From: Melampsora larici-populina 98AG31
Lineage: Eukaryota; Basidiomycota; Pucciniomycetes; Pucciniales; Melampsoraceae
Assembly: GCF_000204055.1 (NCBI RefSeq)
Contig: NW_006768875.1
Coordinates: 1 to 64,000, forward strand
Length of the DNA: 64,000 nucleotides
Reading direction: 5' to 3'
Of the stretch, positions 20,694-32,461 are shown piece after piece (position 1 is the stretch's first letter; each line of letters starts with the position of its first letter). The position numbers were made by a program, and so were the translations under genes. The notes beneath the pieces were generated by a model, which saw nothing but the letters and a program-made list of their open reading frames with translations, did not search any database and was not told where the DNA came from.

Positions 20694-23177
20694 ATGGACA
20701 TATCTTCAATCATAAAAGGGCAAAAGTATACAGTTATGTTTACTTTTACAGTGCCTCCTTCACAACCTTTTCAAAAGGCCGCAAACCAATGTTATCAAAA
20801 ATCAAAAAGCTTTTTGAATATATCCAATTTTCCGCTTTCCAAAGTCAAACTTTCCGAATTAGTACGCTGGCTTCCCCTTTTCTTTGAAGGTGATTCTTTC
20901 TTGTCATCTCTTGAATTTATCCTATGAATGAAGGCTTCATTATCAAATCAATTTGATAATGAAGCCGCTCAACATTCCAAATGAACGTCCTAAACATGCA
21001 TTTGGCCCACCTGGAAAGGGTGGCCAGACTCGATTACATTCCCTCGTGGTATGTCGCCAACACCAACAAGTGTTGGCCCACTTGGATCTTCTTACAACCA
21101 ATATTACCGTTTTTCCTTTCCCAATTTCATTCGTCATAAATCGGCTTTCTATCCATTGTAATATCATCAAGCTCTATTTTGCCTTTGAGTTCTATTTCAT
21201 CTTTGTTTCATCATATCTTTTATTTTTATTCAAACCATTTTTCAAATCAAATTACCAATGAGCAAGTCTGGCAAAGATTGGACCAATGATGAAGGCAATA
21301 ATGATGTCAAGTACAAATTTGAATCTGACAATTTGGAGCATGGCACTCCAAACGGCCGTGGTTATGTTTCCAAATTTGACAAAAACAATATTTGGAACCA
21401 TTACAACAATTCCAGTGCTTGCCGTGAAATCCTCTACCAGCAAGATATTGGCTTACACTTACAAGCGGCTTAAAAACTTGAAACTCATGAAAGCAAAACC
21501 GTGATCTCTAAAGCAACAAAATCAAAGAAAGAAGGCAAGAAGGGTCCAAAGACTTTTTCTCTGCCTATTTATTGTACTGCTTTTGAAACTTTCATTGATC
21601 ACAACACGACTCTGGATTGTGAAGGATACCCTCTGTTTCCTAATGGTTCAATGGTCTTTGTAAGTAAAGCAAATACCCACTTTGTGAACTGGTGCACTGT
21701 TGGTTTTGCCAGCACAACATCAGGAGGCGGCAAAAAGAAGGGATTGGACTGGAAAACAGTACGGTTCACCTGCCTAGGTGTCATCATATGCAACAAATCA
21801 GACTGCGACTATCTCTGTGAGGGTAGGGTATTCAAAAGAGTACTCTATGCTCACTAAAATTGGAACAGGGTTATGGTAATAAGGAAATCCTGCTCTTTAT
21901 TTCAAATAAGTAGTGCCTACAAATCTCAATAAGAAGAGAAAGTAGGAAACTAGTAGTCTGTTTGGACAAATCCAGACAGACTACAGTTAGGTGACTCCTT
22001 AAAAGGAGATAGAAATTCTAATTATAATTTATGTAGAGTAAAAGGAGCTGGATCCAAGGCTCCACTTTAATCTTTACAGTAACTGATTGAAGAGTGAAGT
22101 ATAGATTCACTAGTCTGGTTGTTATGAAGTCACCAACTTATGGTTGTTCAGAAGGTACACCAACCTGTGAGTTGATATAGGTCACTAACCTGCAGTTGTT
22201 CAAGAGGTAACAAGCTTGAAGTTAATTGGAAGGTCACTAACCTAGAAATGATCTACTTAGGGGAAGTAGAGAATCCAGAGGATGAAGAAAGAGATTACTT
22301 TATATTTCAGTCAGGAAGCTGCGTTAAAGATATGGAGTGAATCACTAGTCTTATTATTATAAGACTTTTGATTATGTACTTCAAATGAACCTTAAGAGCG
22401 TGTTCATTCTTTGACACACAGGAACACACACTCATCCTTGGCCAAGACACAACAAGCCAGACAAACTCTTGCTGGATTACTTTGCTCAAAAGGTTGTCAA
22501 GAATCCTAATATTGGGCCATTGCAGCACACAATTATTTCTAACAATTATCGACTTCTATCGACTCATTTTGTTCTCACAGGTTGGCCAAGCACCCCCTGG
22601 CCAAGGGGAGAACACCACAGCTTGTGATATTCACCACACATTGGCCAATTTGCATCAACTCGGGTATTATAGATGGGCCATCCTTGTCAAAAATGGAATC
22701 ATACATGAAAAAAAGATTCCCGGATCCGGTGACAGTTTCATTTTGGATATGTAAACCTGGGCTGAGTAAAGGGCTTAAAATTTGTTGCAAATATATCAAA
22801 TACAGACTGATTGAAATGCTTTACTTTTGTTTTGCTTCAGAAACCGCTTGGAAGTCATTTCAACATCTATGCAAAAGAAAGACATGCACATGACCTTTCA
22901 AACACCATGGATGGCAGAGCAACTATTGACTAAAGTCAATGGTAGTGTGTATAGCGGCGGCCTGCTTTCAGATGTGATTTAGAAATTCTTTGCAAACGGT
23001 TACTTGTTGTCAACCTTCATGTATAACAAAGTACTTCATCAGTGGATTCCTATTCAACTCACATGGTTAAAAGGTCTCAAGGAATCTCATTACTTAGTGC
23101 ACTTCAAAATCCTCATGCAACAGATTCAAAACTCTGAATTTTCAGTTGAAGAACAAGACATTCTGGTACGGAATGTT
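20694..23177 (+). pseudogene. MULE-type transposase relic with GCM1-like zinc domain, piece 1 of 3
   Basis: The start of an old Mutator-like gene. From 21258 (MSKSGKDWTNDEG) a frame runs to ~21840 with one stop at 21471. It contains a GCM/WRKY-type zinc region: FIDHNTTLDCEGYPLFPNG, WCTVGF, then FTCLGVIICNKSDC. After a foreign insert it resumes near 22420 with THPWPRHNKPDKLLLDYF, GIIHEKKIPGSGDSF, a stop at ~22978, and GYLLSTFMYNKVLHQWIP then TWLKGLKESHYLVHF, the transposase core block of this rust/MULE family. It stops in mid-codon-run at QDILVRNV (23177), where Copia-1 inserted. Two stops and a foreign insert make it non-functional. The family name rests on motif memory. 20933-20966 is a hairpin with 16-bp perfect arms. 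Confidence 0.65.
21858..22415. other. Foreign insert inside the MULE relic
   Basis: About 550 bp without relation to the MULE protein separates the GCM-like block from the HPWP block. It contains diverged short repeats (GTCACTAACCT or GTCACCAACTT followed by GTTGTTCA, four to five times) and a hairpin, TAGTCTGTTTGGAC...CAGACAGACTA. I could not find its termini; it may be a solo LTR or MITE. Confidence 0.35.
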
Positions 23178-23724
23178 AATTGAGGTCGCAAAGCGACGCT
23201 CATTACATGACACGTATGGTACTACAGTGGGTAAACCCGAGTACGTGTTCCAAGCCAGTCCGCATAGAGGTTTGGGTCCGAAATTTTTGAGAAATTTTTG
23301 CCATTTTTTCTGCTTTTTTTGGCGGGAGAGTAAGGTTGAGGGGTGGTGTTAGGCTGCAAAACTTTTGGTTTTTTTTGAAAAAAAAGCAAATTTGGTTGTT
23401 ATTTGCCACTTGAGCAGCCATATTCATTAAATTATAGGCCTAGTGCGCCGCTAAGTAGCTAGATAGGTACCTAATTGAGGCCTAGGTCCGAAAATCCAAA
23501 CCTCTAAAAGAGTAAAATCATATTTTTGGTCTCCAAAACCATATTCCTAGATTCATCAAAGCAATGCCTTTTCAATGGTCTGGGTGCCAGTCTCAAACAT
23601 TAGCCGTGTTCAAAGTAAACCCGGTACACCCAGTTGAATTTTACACTGGGTATACTGGGAACGTGGAAAAAAAAACTGTAAATCAGTCCCCTCCAAACCC
23701 TCTCTCATCTTCAAGCAAGTCACC

Positions 23725-25506
23725 ATGCCACGTACAAGGAAAACAAAGAAACCCCCTCTTAACTCCACCAATTCATCAGAGTCCGGCCAGCATACAGCTA
23801 TATCTGTACCAATCACCAACACCCCAAACAAAGCTCGTCTCAGCGCTGTATCTAGTAATATCACACCGGGATCAGTTTTCTCCTCCTTTCAAGGTTCACC
23901 GTCAGCTTCCCTCTCTCAAGCCGACTTGATCCGATTGGGACACGCTTTGGCGAGCTCAGCAACACCAGCACCTTTGATCTCACCTTCGCCTCAGGGTTTG
24001 ATAACCTTTCCTTTAAACAGTTCATCCTCGTTCTTGGATCCGACTTCATTCACACCTGTTGGATCTCAGCCAACCGTAGTCACGGCTAAAAATTCAATGA
24101 GTGAAACTCCAGCTGGAAAAAGGGGACGCGGCCGACCTAAGAAATCCGAATCTCAAGAAGAGAAGCCTGCTCAATCTTCATGGTTTATGGAGGGAGAAGA
24201 TGGCTATTCCGACATGGACATAGTTGCGTTGTGGTGTGCCGAGGAGGATAACTTCCATCAATGGAAATCTTGTATCCCGAGCAAAATCGCAAACGCTGGA
24301 GTCTTGAGTGAATATATGGCCAAGAAGAATCGTCCGGATCGACCACCAAGAGAGTGTAACAAGAAGGTCTGTATTCATTTTAACTATATGACTTGTTTTC
24401 AGCTGTTGATAGTCTTTGTTTTCTTTCAATTAGATTGCATGGCTTGAAGAGAAGTTCAAAAAGGCTTTTGTAGTAGTGAACTCGACTGGCCAGGGCATTC
24501 TCGACAATGAAGATTCCAGGCAAGAGCTGAAAGAAATGGACTTGTTATCAGTTACTGTCAACAGCGATGGCGAAGAGGAGTGGACTGGAAAGATATGTCA
24601 AAACTCACAAGCCCAGGGCCGTTACCAAGCACCTAAACAAGGAACGCCATTAGGTATGTGTTGATGCATAATTGTGTAGAGACGGTCGATCTGATACAGT
24701 TCTGGATTAATGTAGAGAAAGCGTTAGCAATCTGTCCTTGGTATTGTGTCTTGGAGGGTACGATGCTTGAACGATCAAACATCGTACCGGAAGCAACTCA
24801 CGATACTCTAGGAAATACCTCCATAAATACACTTCATTCCAAATTAAATGAACTCGACAGCAACATTGACATACGAGAAAGTGACGAGGAGAAGTCTGAT
24901 GACAATTCCAATCGGGTCCTCGTCGAATCAGGCATTGAGGATGTTGAGGAGAAAGCCAAGGTTGAAGCTTTGAAAGAAACAAAGGTGTCAGTTCCACAAA
25001 GACATAACAAGAGTAAGTGACATACGTTTTTTATGTTATGTTTGAACTTTGATTCTGATCTATGAATCACAGGAATGAGACGAGAATCTAGGAACGGGAG
25101 TCTATCTCGAGAACCATCTCGAGATACTCTTGGTCTCCAAACTTTAATGACCAACTTTTTACCGTCGAAAGCCGAACGCCAAGCTGATGCAAAGGCAGAA
25201 AGAAAAAAAGAAAAAAAACAAGCTCAATTAACTGCCAACATAGCTCAAGCAATCACGGTGATGTCTTCTAATCGAAAGGAAGATCTCGAACTCAAACGAT
25301 CTCAACTTCGGAGTGATACAGTGACGAAATTTATGGGCATGGGGGATACTTTTGAGGAAGCTTTTAGAAAAGCTTCCATGATGTTTCCGGAGCCTCGGCC
25401 AACTCATACTCAAGATACTAAAGATCTCATAGACAGTGACTCCAACAGTTCATCTGAAGAAGACTCAGAAGATGCCAGATACGCCGATGGTTTGTCTGAT
25501 ATTTGA
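23725..25506 (+). CDS. Harbinger-type accessory DNA-binding protein
   Basis: Four exons (23725-24366, 24434-24653, 24716-25012, 25073-25506) total 1593 nt, an unbroken 530 residues. The N-terminus is Ser/Pro/Thr-rich. An AT-hook KRGRGRPKK (~133-141) is followed by a Trp-containing region, DIVALWCAEEDNFHQWKS, that resembles the Myb/SANT-like domain of Harbinger second proteins. A Lys/Glu coiled stretch and an acidic Ser tail (SDSNSSSEEDSED) end the protein. In Harbinger elements such a protein binds the transposon ends and carries the transposase into the nucleus; that role is by analogy. It converges on the transposase gene, with about 440 bp between the stops. All junctions are GT-AG and no stop interrupts it, so it is probably young. 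Confidence 0.8.
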
Positions 25507-25944
25507 ACATCAACCATTTGGAAAGTAGATGATATCGGTCTTAGTTTGCTTTTCCAATTAAGAGTGGTCTTTTAAATGGTTTTTACCGCTGGTGGTTTTT
25601 ATTCTCGTTTCTTAAAATTCTATTTGAAATCGTCCTTTCTTATCTTTCCAAATTCATCTTTGTTGATGCTCAAAAGAAAACTTGTTTGAACCTCCAGTAG
25701 TTCTAAAACTTCTAAAACTCGGATTTGTGTGCTCTCGATTTTGTTTAAGTGGAGGTGTTTTCTTGCAATTGAACTTGTTTGTTTCAACTGAAAATAAAAA
25801 GACCAGTGAGAAAACAATTTGATTTCGAACATAAAGAAAAAAAAGAAGAAATCACAAGTCTGAACATGAAGTACAAAATCTTCTTCCATATCTTGATTCT
25901 TTACGATGGCATACAAAACTTTTAGCAGACGTTATCATCAAAAG

Positions 25945-27589
25945 TTAACACATGGACACCAGATAATCTCGAAAAAGTTCCTCGCGTCTTTGATCACCTA
26001 AACGCCTGTTGCCCATAGCTGCATAAGCCTCTGCATCATCAGTCGGAGGTAGCTCTCGATGTTGATTCCAATCGTCTGGTAAACCGGATACCCAGTTGGC
26101 GTCACGACTGATGTTGAAGTTGTGGACCACGCAGCATGCAGCAAGCCACTTGCTCAGGCGTAGAGCAGAACGTGGACCTCTGATAACCACTCGAGCCTCT
26201 TGACAGGACTGAGTCCTCCCCTTCCACATGCCGTTGGTATGTTCGGATACAATTTGAGCCATGCTCAACTCAAAGTTGAAGTGTCGATGTGCACGATCCA
26301 GGGACTGGTTTCTTGGCTTCTTGAACGCAGGCACAATCCGTTTTGATGAACTGTAGCCCGAGTCAGCTAAGAGGTACTCGCCCGGACTAAAATAACTTTC
26401 TATATTTTTATGAAACTGAAATACAAATATGTCAGTGACCTGACCAAAACATAAAAGCTAAAACAGAAAAGGAACCGAAAATCATACCTCGGTTGATTTG
26501 AGGACTCTTTGATCATGTGCAGTTCCACACCACCCATGATGAGCATATATGATCCGTCTACGATGATCACATATAATCAAAGAGTTCACCGCGTAAAAAG
26601 ACTTTTGGCAGTAATAGTCCTCGCTGTTCTTCTGGGGTGCATAAGCTAGAGCTATGAGGGTTCCATCGATGAAACCTACACAGTTCTTGAAAAAAGAATT
26701 CTGCCCAATTTCAGCGCTGATCACTTGTCGTTCCTCGGGTGTTGGCCACTTCACGTATCTTGTTTCGAGTTCCACCAGTGCCTCAATACATCGGTTTGTA
26801 TAGTTTTCCACACTCCCTTCTACAGACACTCATCAGTACACGAATCATTTAAGCTAATCCAGGTAATTGAGGCTGACCTGCCATTTTGAATAATTCAGCA
26901 ATTATTTGACACTGACCCCCGTTCCCAGAAAGTCCAAAGTTCGCCATTGCTACCAAGAGCTGCCATGTGACAGGAGCTTGAGGACAATTGGAATTGTTAT
27001 AGAAAATCGGATTGTCGGCAATCTCGCGTACAAGGGCCAGGAATGTGTCCTTCGACATCCGAGCCTAAAGCCAGTCACCACGGTTAAAAAAACAAATACG
27101 TAAACTTGAAACCAAAGTGAGAAGAGGTGGTGTACGTACCACAACGCCCCACCGCCGATCAGAGGCATCAAACCATGCTTCAAAGCATTCCTGCTTCTTA
27201 CACCGGTTTGAAAGACGACAGTGCCTAGGTACCAGATACCGTTTCTTTTGAGCACGTTCTAGACCAAATGCCACAATCGCAAGGGTTGCTTCATCCTCCG
27301 TGCGACAACGCTTGCATGATGTTCGGAAAGATGAAGAATTTGAGAATTCTGCTACCAGTAAGTGACAAGCCATCAAAATGAGGCGGTGTTGTTCGCTTGT
27401 ATCTTCAACTGAGTCTGTATCATCTTCTGAGGCGACTTGATCAAGGATGATAACAGATGCCAATATCGTAATGAATTTGGTGGGGTTCTTGAGTGAACGT
27501 TGATAGCTGTGGACCAAAGACACTACTTGAAGTGCAAAGAAACACTTCAAGCAGGCCAAGACCTTGGTACGAAGGTTGGAGTTGGGCAT
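25945..27589 (-). CDS. PIF/Harbinger-type (DDE_4) transposase
   Basis: Reverse-strand exons 27589-27140, 27064-26878, 26819-26488 and 26415-25945 total 1440 nt, an unbroken 479 residues. An N-terminal helical DNA-binding part (FRTSCKRCRTEDEAT, CFEAWFDASDRRWG) precedes a nuclease domain with all three acidic residues in place: D in CVGFIDGTLIALA, D in YLLADSGYSS, and E in SMAQIVSEHTNGMWKGR. The last is the conserved E-(R/H)-x-x-G-x-x-K-x-R block of HARBI1-like proteins. It excises and inserts the element that contains it. Donors are GTACGT, GTCAGC and GTATGA. No frame breaks, so it is potentially active together with its convergent partner. Confidence 0.9.
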
Positions 27590-28277
27590 TTGCGGTGTTG
27601 GTAGAGTCAGGGGATGAGTTTCGTGAATCGGCAGTGGTAGGTGGGTATCAATGGGTGGATGAGCGAGTGATTAAACCTGGGTGCTTGAGGTCTGAAAGTT
27701 GACTTGTCAACCCGGTATACCCAGTACCGCCAAAAATTCAACTGGGTGTACCGGGTCTTTGGCCAACCGGGTTTGCTTTGAACACGGCTATTCAAATTGA
27801 GTGCCCCGACATTGACCCGAAAGGTGAAATTTGATTTTGCAGGGCAGGTCGGAACACGTACTCGGGTTTACCCACTGTATGCGCATTATAGAAGTGTGCT
27901 TATTTTTCTATCTTTCTAACATCATGACGTCATCTATTATGTTTGATGATTACTCTATTTGAGTACAACTCTATTTCTCTTTTAGTTGTTCCCTTTTTCT
28001 TCATCGAACTTGATATTGTTTTCTCACAATCTCATTTCATAGATTGTGATTTCTATTCGATCATACATCAGTCTTAGTTAAGACTGATATCTGATCTTAT
28101 TATCATTCAGGTGTTAGTTATCTCTACTTTTATATTAGTTCTCTATATTTGAAATCGAACTTAATATTGTTTTCTCACAATCTCATTTCAAACATTGTGA
28201 TTTCTATTCGATCATACATCAGTCTTAGTCAAGACTGATATCTGATCTTATTATCATTCAGATACCTGAACTTCTTT

Positions 28278-28289
28278 GGTTATGAGCCC
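28278..28289 (+). other. Copia-1 primer-binding site (half-tRNA iMet type)
   Basis: GGTTATGAGCCC directly follows the 5' LTR. It is complementary to the anticodon arm of initiator tRNA-Met (GGGCUCAUAACC, with CAU as anticodon) rather than to a tRNA 3' end. Drosophila copia and yeast Ty5 prime in this way. The same 12 bases occur at 40475 and 43318. Confidence 0.8.
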
Positions 28290-28357
28290 AGCGTTACCAC
28301 AATAACTCATCACTTCGATCAAAATCAAAATTTTGAACGTCTGCGACAATCTCAATA

Positions 28358-31300
28358 ATGTCTAACGAGAACAGCGGTGGAGGTTCAACTTGTCCTCACT
28401 TTCCGAAACTATCCAGAACGAACTATGTCGAATGGGGGGGAGATGTCTTATCTCACCTTATGACTTTAGGATTGGAAGAGTTTATCAATCTCAATGCTCC
28501 TGCTATCGCGCCACTCAAATCAGTCGATCCAGATGGTCTTGTGAAATTTCTTGCCAACAAGAAGAAGGTAGCCGGTATTCTTTTTGGTTGCATTGATCAA
28601 GATAACAGAATCCGTGTAATGGAGAAGGATGCGGTGTCTGACCCGACAAAGCTTTGGAAGGTTTTAAAAGATCATTTTCAATCATCATCTGAAGACAATC
28701 AAGCTCGGGCTTATCTAAAATTCACCGACCTTGTCTATTATTCTTCGCTCGAAAACTACATCTCAGAAACTCATCATGTTCTAGCAGGCATGCTCGCCGT
28801 AGACAGCATCAAGCAAATCTCTCAAGCTTACCTTGGCGAAACCATTGTCACCAAATTACCTCCCTCAATGGAGATCACCAAAACCTTATTGCGAAAAGAT
28901 CGTCCGATGACTACGGAAAAGGTACTCAATTACCTTGAAGATCAACTTGTGAACATCAAAGATGAAGAATCTCACAATCAGACTGTGGCTCTTGCCGCAC
29001 AACATTCTTCTCGTTCTTTCAAACGTCCGGCCTCTTTCAACTGAGCCCCTATTGCTTACTGCTCTGATGGCCGTCACAACGACCAAGTCAAAGGACATAC
29101 CTTGACTCAATGCTGGCAAGTAAACAAACATCTTAGACCAGCTAACAATAATCGTCGAAACAACAACAATCGACCTCAGGCCTCAGTTGCAACAGCACCG
29201 GCCGACTTCTTTGAAGCCCAAGCATTTGTTGTGGCTTCATCTGAACACAACGCAATTCTTCTCGATTCTGGCGCATTGCATCATATGGCCCCCGATTGAG
29301 ATCTCTTTATCAATTATGAATCAACTGCTTCAACCGTCATTCTGGCTAACGGCTTGAACATTCACATTGCTGGAAAAGGAGATATTGTTTGTAAATCAGC
29401 AGACGACATCGTCATCTTGAAAGCTCTTCACGTACCCGACTTAGGTTGCTGTTTGAGCAGCATGGGAGCTTTGATTATGGATGGTTACAGCATTGAGAAT
29501 GTGGTGGATGACATTCTTATGAAGAAGGCAGGTGTAGGAGGCTTCATTGGACATATACGCCATCAAGTAATCGAATTGGACATCACTTTAGGCATGTCGA
29601 TTCCTGACTCATCTGCTCAAGCCAACATATCAATCGCTGACTACAATGTTTTGCATAAACAGGGAGGACATCCGGCTGAAAACAGGCTCAAACTCATGCA
29701 TTATGTGACTGCCCCTGATGATTGGCATTGTGAAATTTGTAAATTGTGTAAAGGTCATCGATTACCGTATTCTGGTCACTTCCCTTCTACATCTCATCCT
29801 TTAGAAATTGTCCATAGTGATTTAAGTGGGAAGGTGTCTGTACCTACAATTGGAGGTGGTCAGTATTACTTCAAACTCACCAATGCTTTTACAAATTACA
29901 AGTATGTTTATATTATGAAATTAAAACAAGATATGTTTCACTATTTTTTGCAATATAAAGCCAATGTTGAAACCTTTCATAACAGAAAGATCAAAAGCTT
30001 AGTGAACGATCAAGGAGGAGAATATATGCTGAAAGAATTTCAACAACTTCTTAAGGACAACGGAACTACAACTCATTTAAGCGCGCCTTACACACCTCAA
30101 CAAAACCCGGTGGCAGAAAGGGGAAACAGATCGACGACAGAGAAGGCTAGAACATTGTTACGACAAGCCAATCTTCCTTATAATTTTTGGGGAGAAGCGG
30201 TAATGACTTCAGTTTTTCTTGAGAATGTGACGCCGGCCAAAATCACTGACAACAAGTCAGCATATGAGTTGTGGTGGGGTCGACAGTTTGACTATTCACG
30301 CTTAAAACCATTTGGTTGTAGAGCATATGTCTTAATTCCAAAGCAATTCAGAAAGAAATTCGACAACACTTCATCAGCCGGAATTCTTTTAGGTTATCAA
30401 GTCGGAATGAAAAACTATTGAGTACGTTTAGACGATGGAAGGATTGTGTATTCTCATGATGTCACGTTTGATGAGAAAAGCTTTCCTGGAGTCAATCATC
30501 AATCGACAAATGACTCACAAAATGAAGACATTTTTGGAGATGAAGATGAAGACCCAGTCACTCAAGTTTCAGTTTCGCCTACTGTTTCTCCACCTGTTCC
30601 TGCAGAAGATTCTACACCCCGACCATCTGTTTCAACAACTCCTATTCCATCACCATTGACATCACCTATGCCGTCACCTTCGGTTCGTGATCAGTCACAA
30701 GAAGAGTTACCGGTCGTCGAAGATGACACAGATGACAAACAGGTGTTGGAGCAGCTGACAGCTAAGGTCAAACCAAGTTGGAGCTATGAAGTATGGTCAG
30801 AAGCACCTCGAGACATTTCCAGTAACATCAACACATTCAATATTCTTCCTGAAGGTTCTCGACGAACAGCTAATGCTGTGATATCAAAAGAATTGCCGCC
30901 AAGAACATATCGTCAAGCATTAATGTCGCCTGATAAAGATGACTGGAGTAAAGCAATTGAGGCGGAACTGAAGAACATGGATTCGAGAAAAGTTTGGGAA
31001 GTGGTAATTTTGCCTGCTGGTCGTAAAGCTATAGGCACGACGTGGGTGTTTAAGAAGAAGTTAGGTGCGGATGGAGAATTGCTAAAGTATAAAGCAAGAC
31101 TGTGTGCTCAAGGTTTTTTGCAGGAGTTTGGCAAAGACTACAATGAAACTTTCGCTCCGACAGCAAGATTGGTATCACTTCGGATTGTGTGTGCACCGGC
31201 TGCAGTTGAAGATCTTGATGTGTATCAGATGGACGCCGTAGCAGCCTTTCTGAACGGATCACCTGAAGAAACCATTTTCATGAAAATTCCGAAAGGTTTG

Positions 31301-32461
31301 AATATCAAAGGTGCGACTGAAGAAATGGTACTTAAGCTCAAACAAGCACTGTATGGCTTGAAACAAGCGCCAAAAGTATGGTATGACACAATCAAAGCTT
31401 TCTTTGCATCAATCTCTCTGTTTCCATCTCCAGTTGATGCTAGTGTGTTCATCTCGAGTGATCTGAAATGGAAATGTATTGTACATCTTCATGTTGATGA
31501 CATGGTGATTGCGACCAATGACTTCAAACTATTTCACTCAGCCATTACAGCAAAATTTCAGATGGATGAAAATGTAGAATTCAAATATATTCTTGGAATG
31601 AAGGTCACCAGAGATCGAAAAGCAAAGACTATTACGCTTTCTCAACAACAATACATTCGAGACTTATTAGAAGACTATCGAATGACTGACTGCAAGCCTG
31701 TTGGATCTCCTATGATTTTAAACACTTATCTTGTACCAGGATCAGATCAAGAAAATCAAGAATTCGACGACTTAAACATCAATTATCGACGTGCAGTGGG
31801 AAAGCTTATGTACTTGAACAACGCCACACGACCTGATCTTGCGTTCGTGGTATCACAACTTTCTCAGCATCTAAATCGACCATCAATAATTCATTGGATT
31901 GTGTTCAAGAGGGTGTTAAGATTCCTAAAGGGGACGCAGGACTCGGGATTGGTTTTAGGAGGAAAGGATTTGGAATTGAGTGCCTTTGCGGATGCGGACT
32001 TTGCGGCGTGTCCAGTCACTCGAAGGTCAACCGGAGGATATGTTACGAAGATGGGTAGTAGTACAATTAACTGGAATAGCAAAAAGCAGGAAAGTGTGGC
32101 GACTTCGACAACTGAAGCTGAATACAGAGCGGCTTATGAAGGCGCACAGGATATTGTGTGGGTAACAAATCTTATGAAAGGAATGAAGATCGGTCAAAGG
32201 AAGTCTCCAGAATTCAAGTTAGACAATCAGGGTGCTATTGCATTATCTCAAAATGAAAAGTTTCAAAGAAGGACAAAGCACGTTGATGTCAAGTATCACT
32301 GGATTAGAGAATTAGTAAGATTAAAACAGTTGGAAGTGCATTATATTCCTACAAATGATATAGAAGCTGACATTATGACTAAAGCTCTTTCACCTTGCAA
32401 ACATGAGAAGTTTTGCAAAGATTTAGGCTTGCACAATGTTAGCAAGATGGGGGGGAATTGA
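28358..32461 (+). pseudogene. Copia-1 gag-pol polyprotein, broken by three in-frame TGA stops
   Basis: One frame of about 1370 codons. It holds Gag (28358 on; FPKLSRTNYVEWGGDVLSHL), a zinc-knuckle variant CSDGRHN...KGH...CW, protease motif LLDSGALHHM, integrase zinc site and D-D-E (VHSDLSG, NDQGGEY, NPVAERGN), reverse transcriptase (IGTTWVFKKKLGADG, QMDAVAAFLNG, active site HVDDM for the usual YVDD) and RNase H (DADFAACP, STTEAEY, TKHVDVKYHWI). The stops at 29042, 29297 and 30419 are all TGA, at positions where Arg would fit, as expected from CGA to TGA change. No frameshift is seen. The last codons overlap the purine tract and the start of the 3' LTR. Confidence 0.9.
32446..32455 (+). other. 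Copia-1 polypurine tract
   Basis: AGATGGGGGGG-like purine run directly before the 3' LTR, the expected plus-strand priming site. It lies within the end of the pol reading frame. Confidence 0.75.

Larger units (their letters stand above)
23603..27788. mobile_element. Autonomous-looking PIF/Harbinger-type DNA transposon
   Basis: The inverted ends are GCCGTGTTCAAAG(T/C)AAACC, with further inverted similarity (GGTACACCCAGTTGAATTTT) displaced by a 16-17 bp indel. TA lies on both sides (23601-23602 and 27789-27790). It carries two convergent intact genes: a DNA-binding accessory protein (forward) and a DDE_4-type transposase (reverse). Classical Harbinger elements duplicate TWA; the 2-bp TA seen here is more like the ISL2EU branch. 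Confidence 0.8.
23225..27877. mobile_element. Outer TIR element in the Copia-1 5' LTR
   Basis: The ends are CAGTGGGTAAACCCGAG and its inverse, matching over about 27 bp. TA flanks are at 23223-23224 and 27878-27879. The uninterrupted 3' LTR reads GGTACTATGCGC at this point, so one TA was duplicated. Without the inner transposon only ~465 bp remain, so this was a non-autonomous element later entered by the Harbinger-type transposon. Alternatively both are parts of one transposon with complex subterminal repeats. Confidence 0.75.
23178..28277 (+). repeat. Copia-1 5' LTR, interrupted
   Basis: It is about 445 bp of LTR once the element at 23225-27877 is removed. It contains two copies of a module with GTGATTTCTATTCGATC and GTCTTAG(T/C)(T/C)AAGACTGAT; the 3' LTR has three, more tightly spaced. 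The LTR ends exactly where the primer-binding site begins. Confidence 0.85.
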
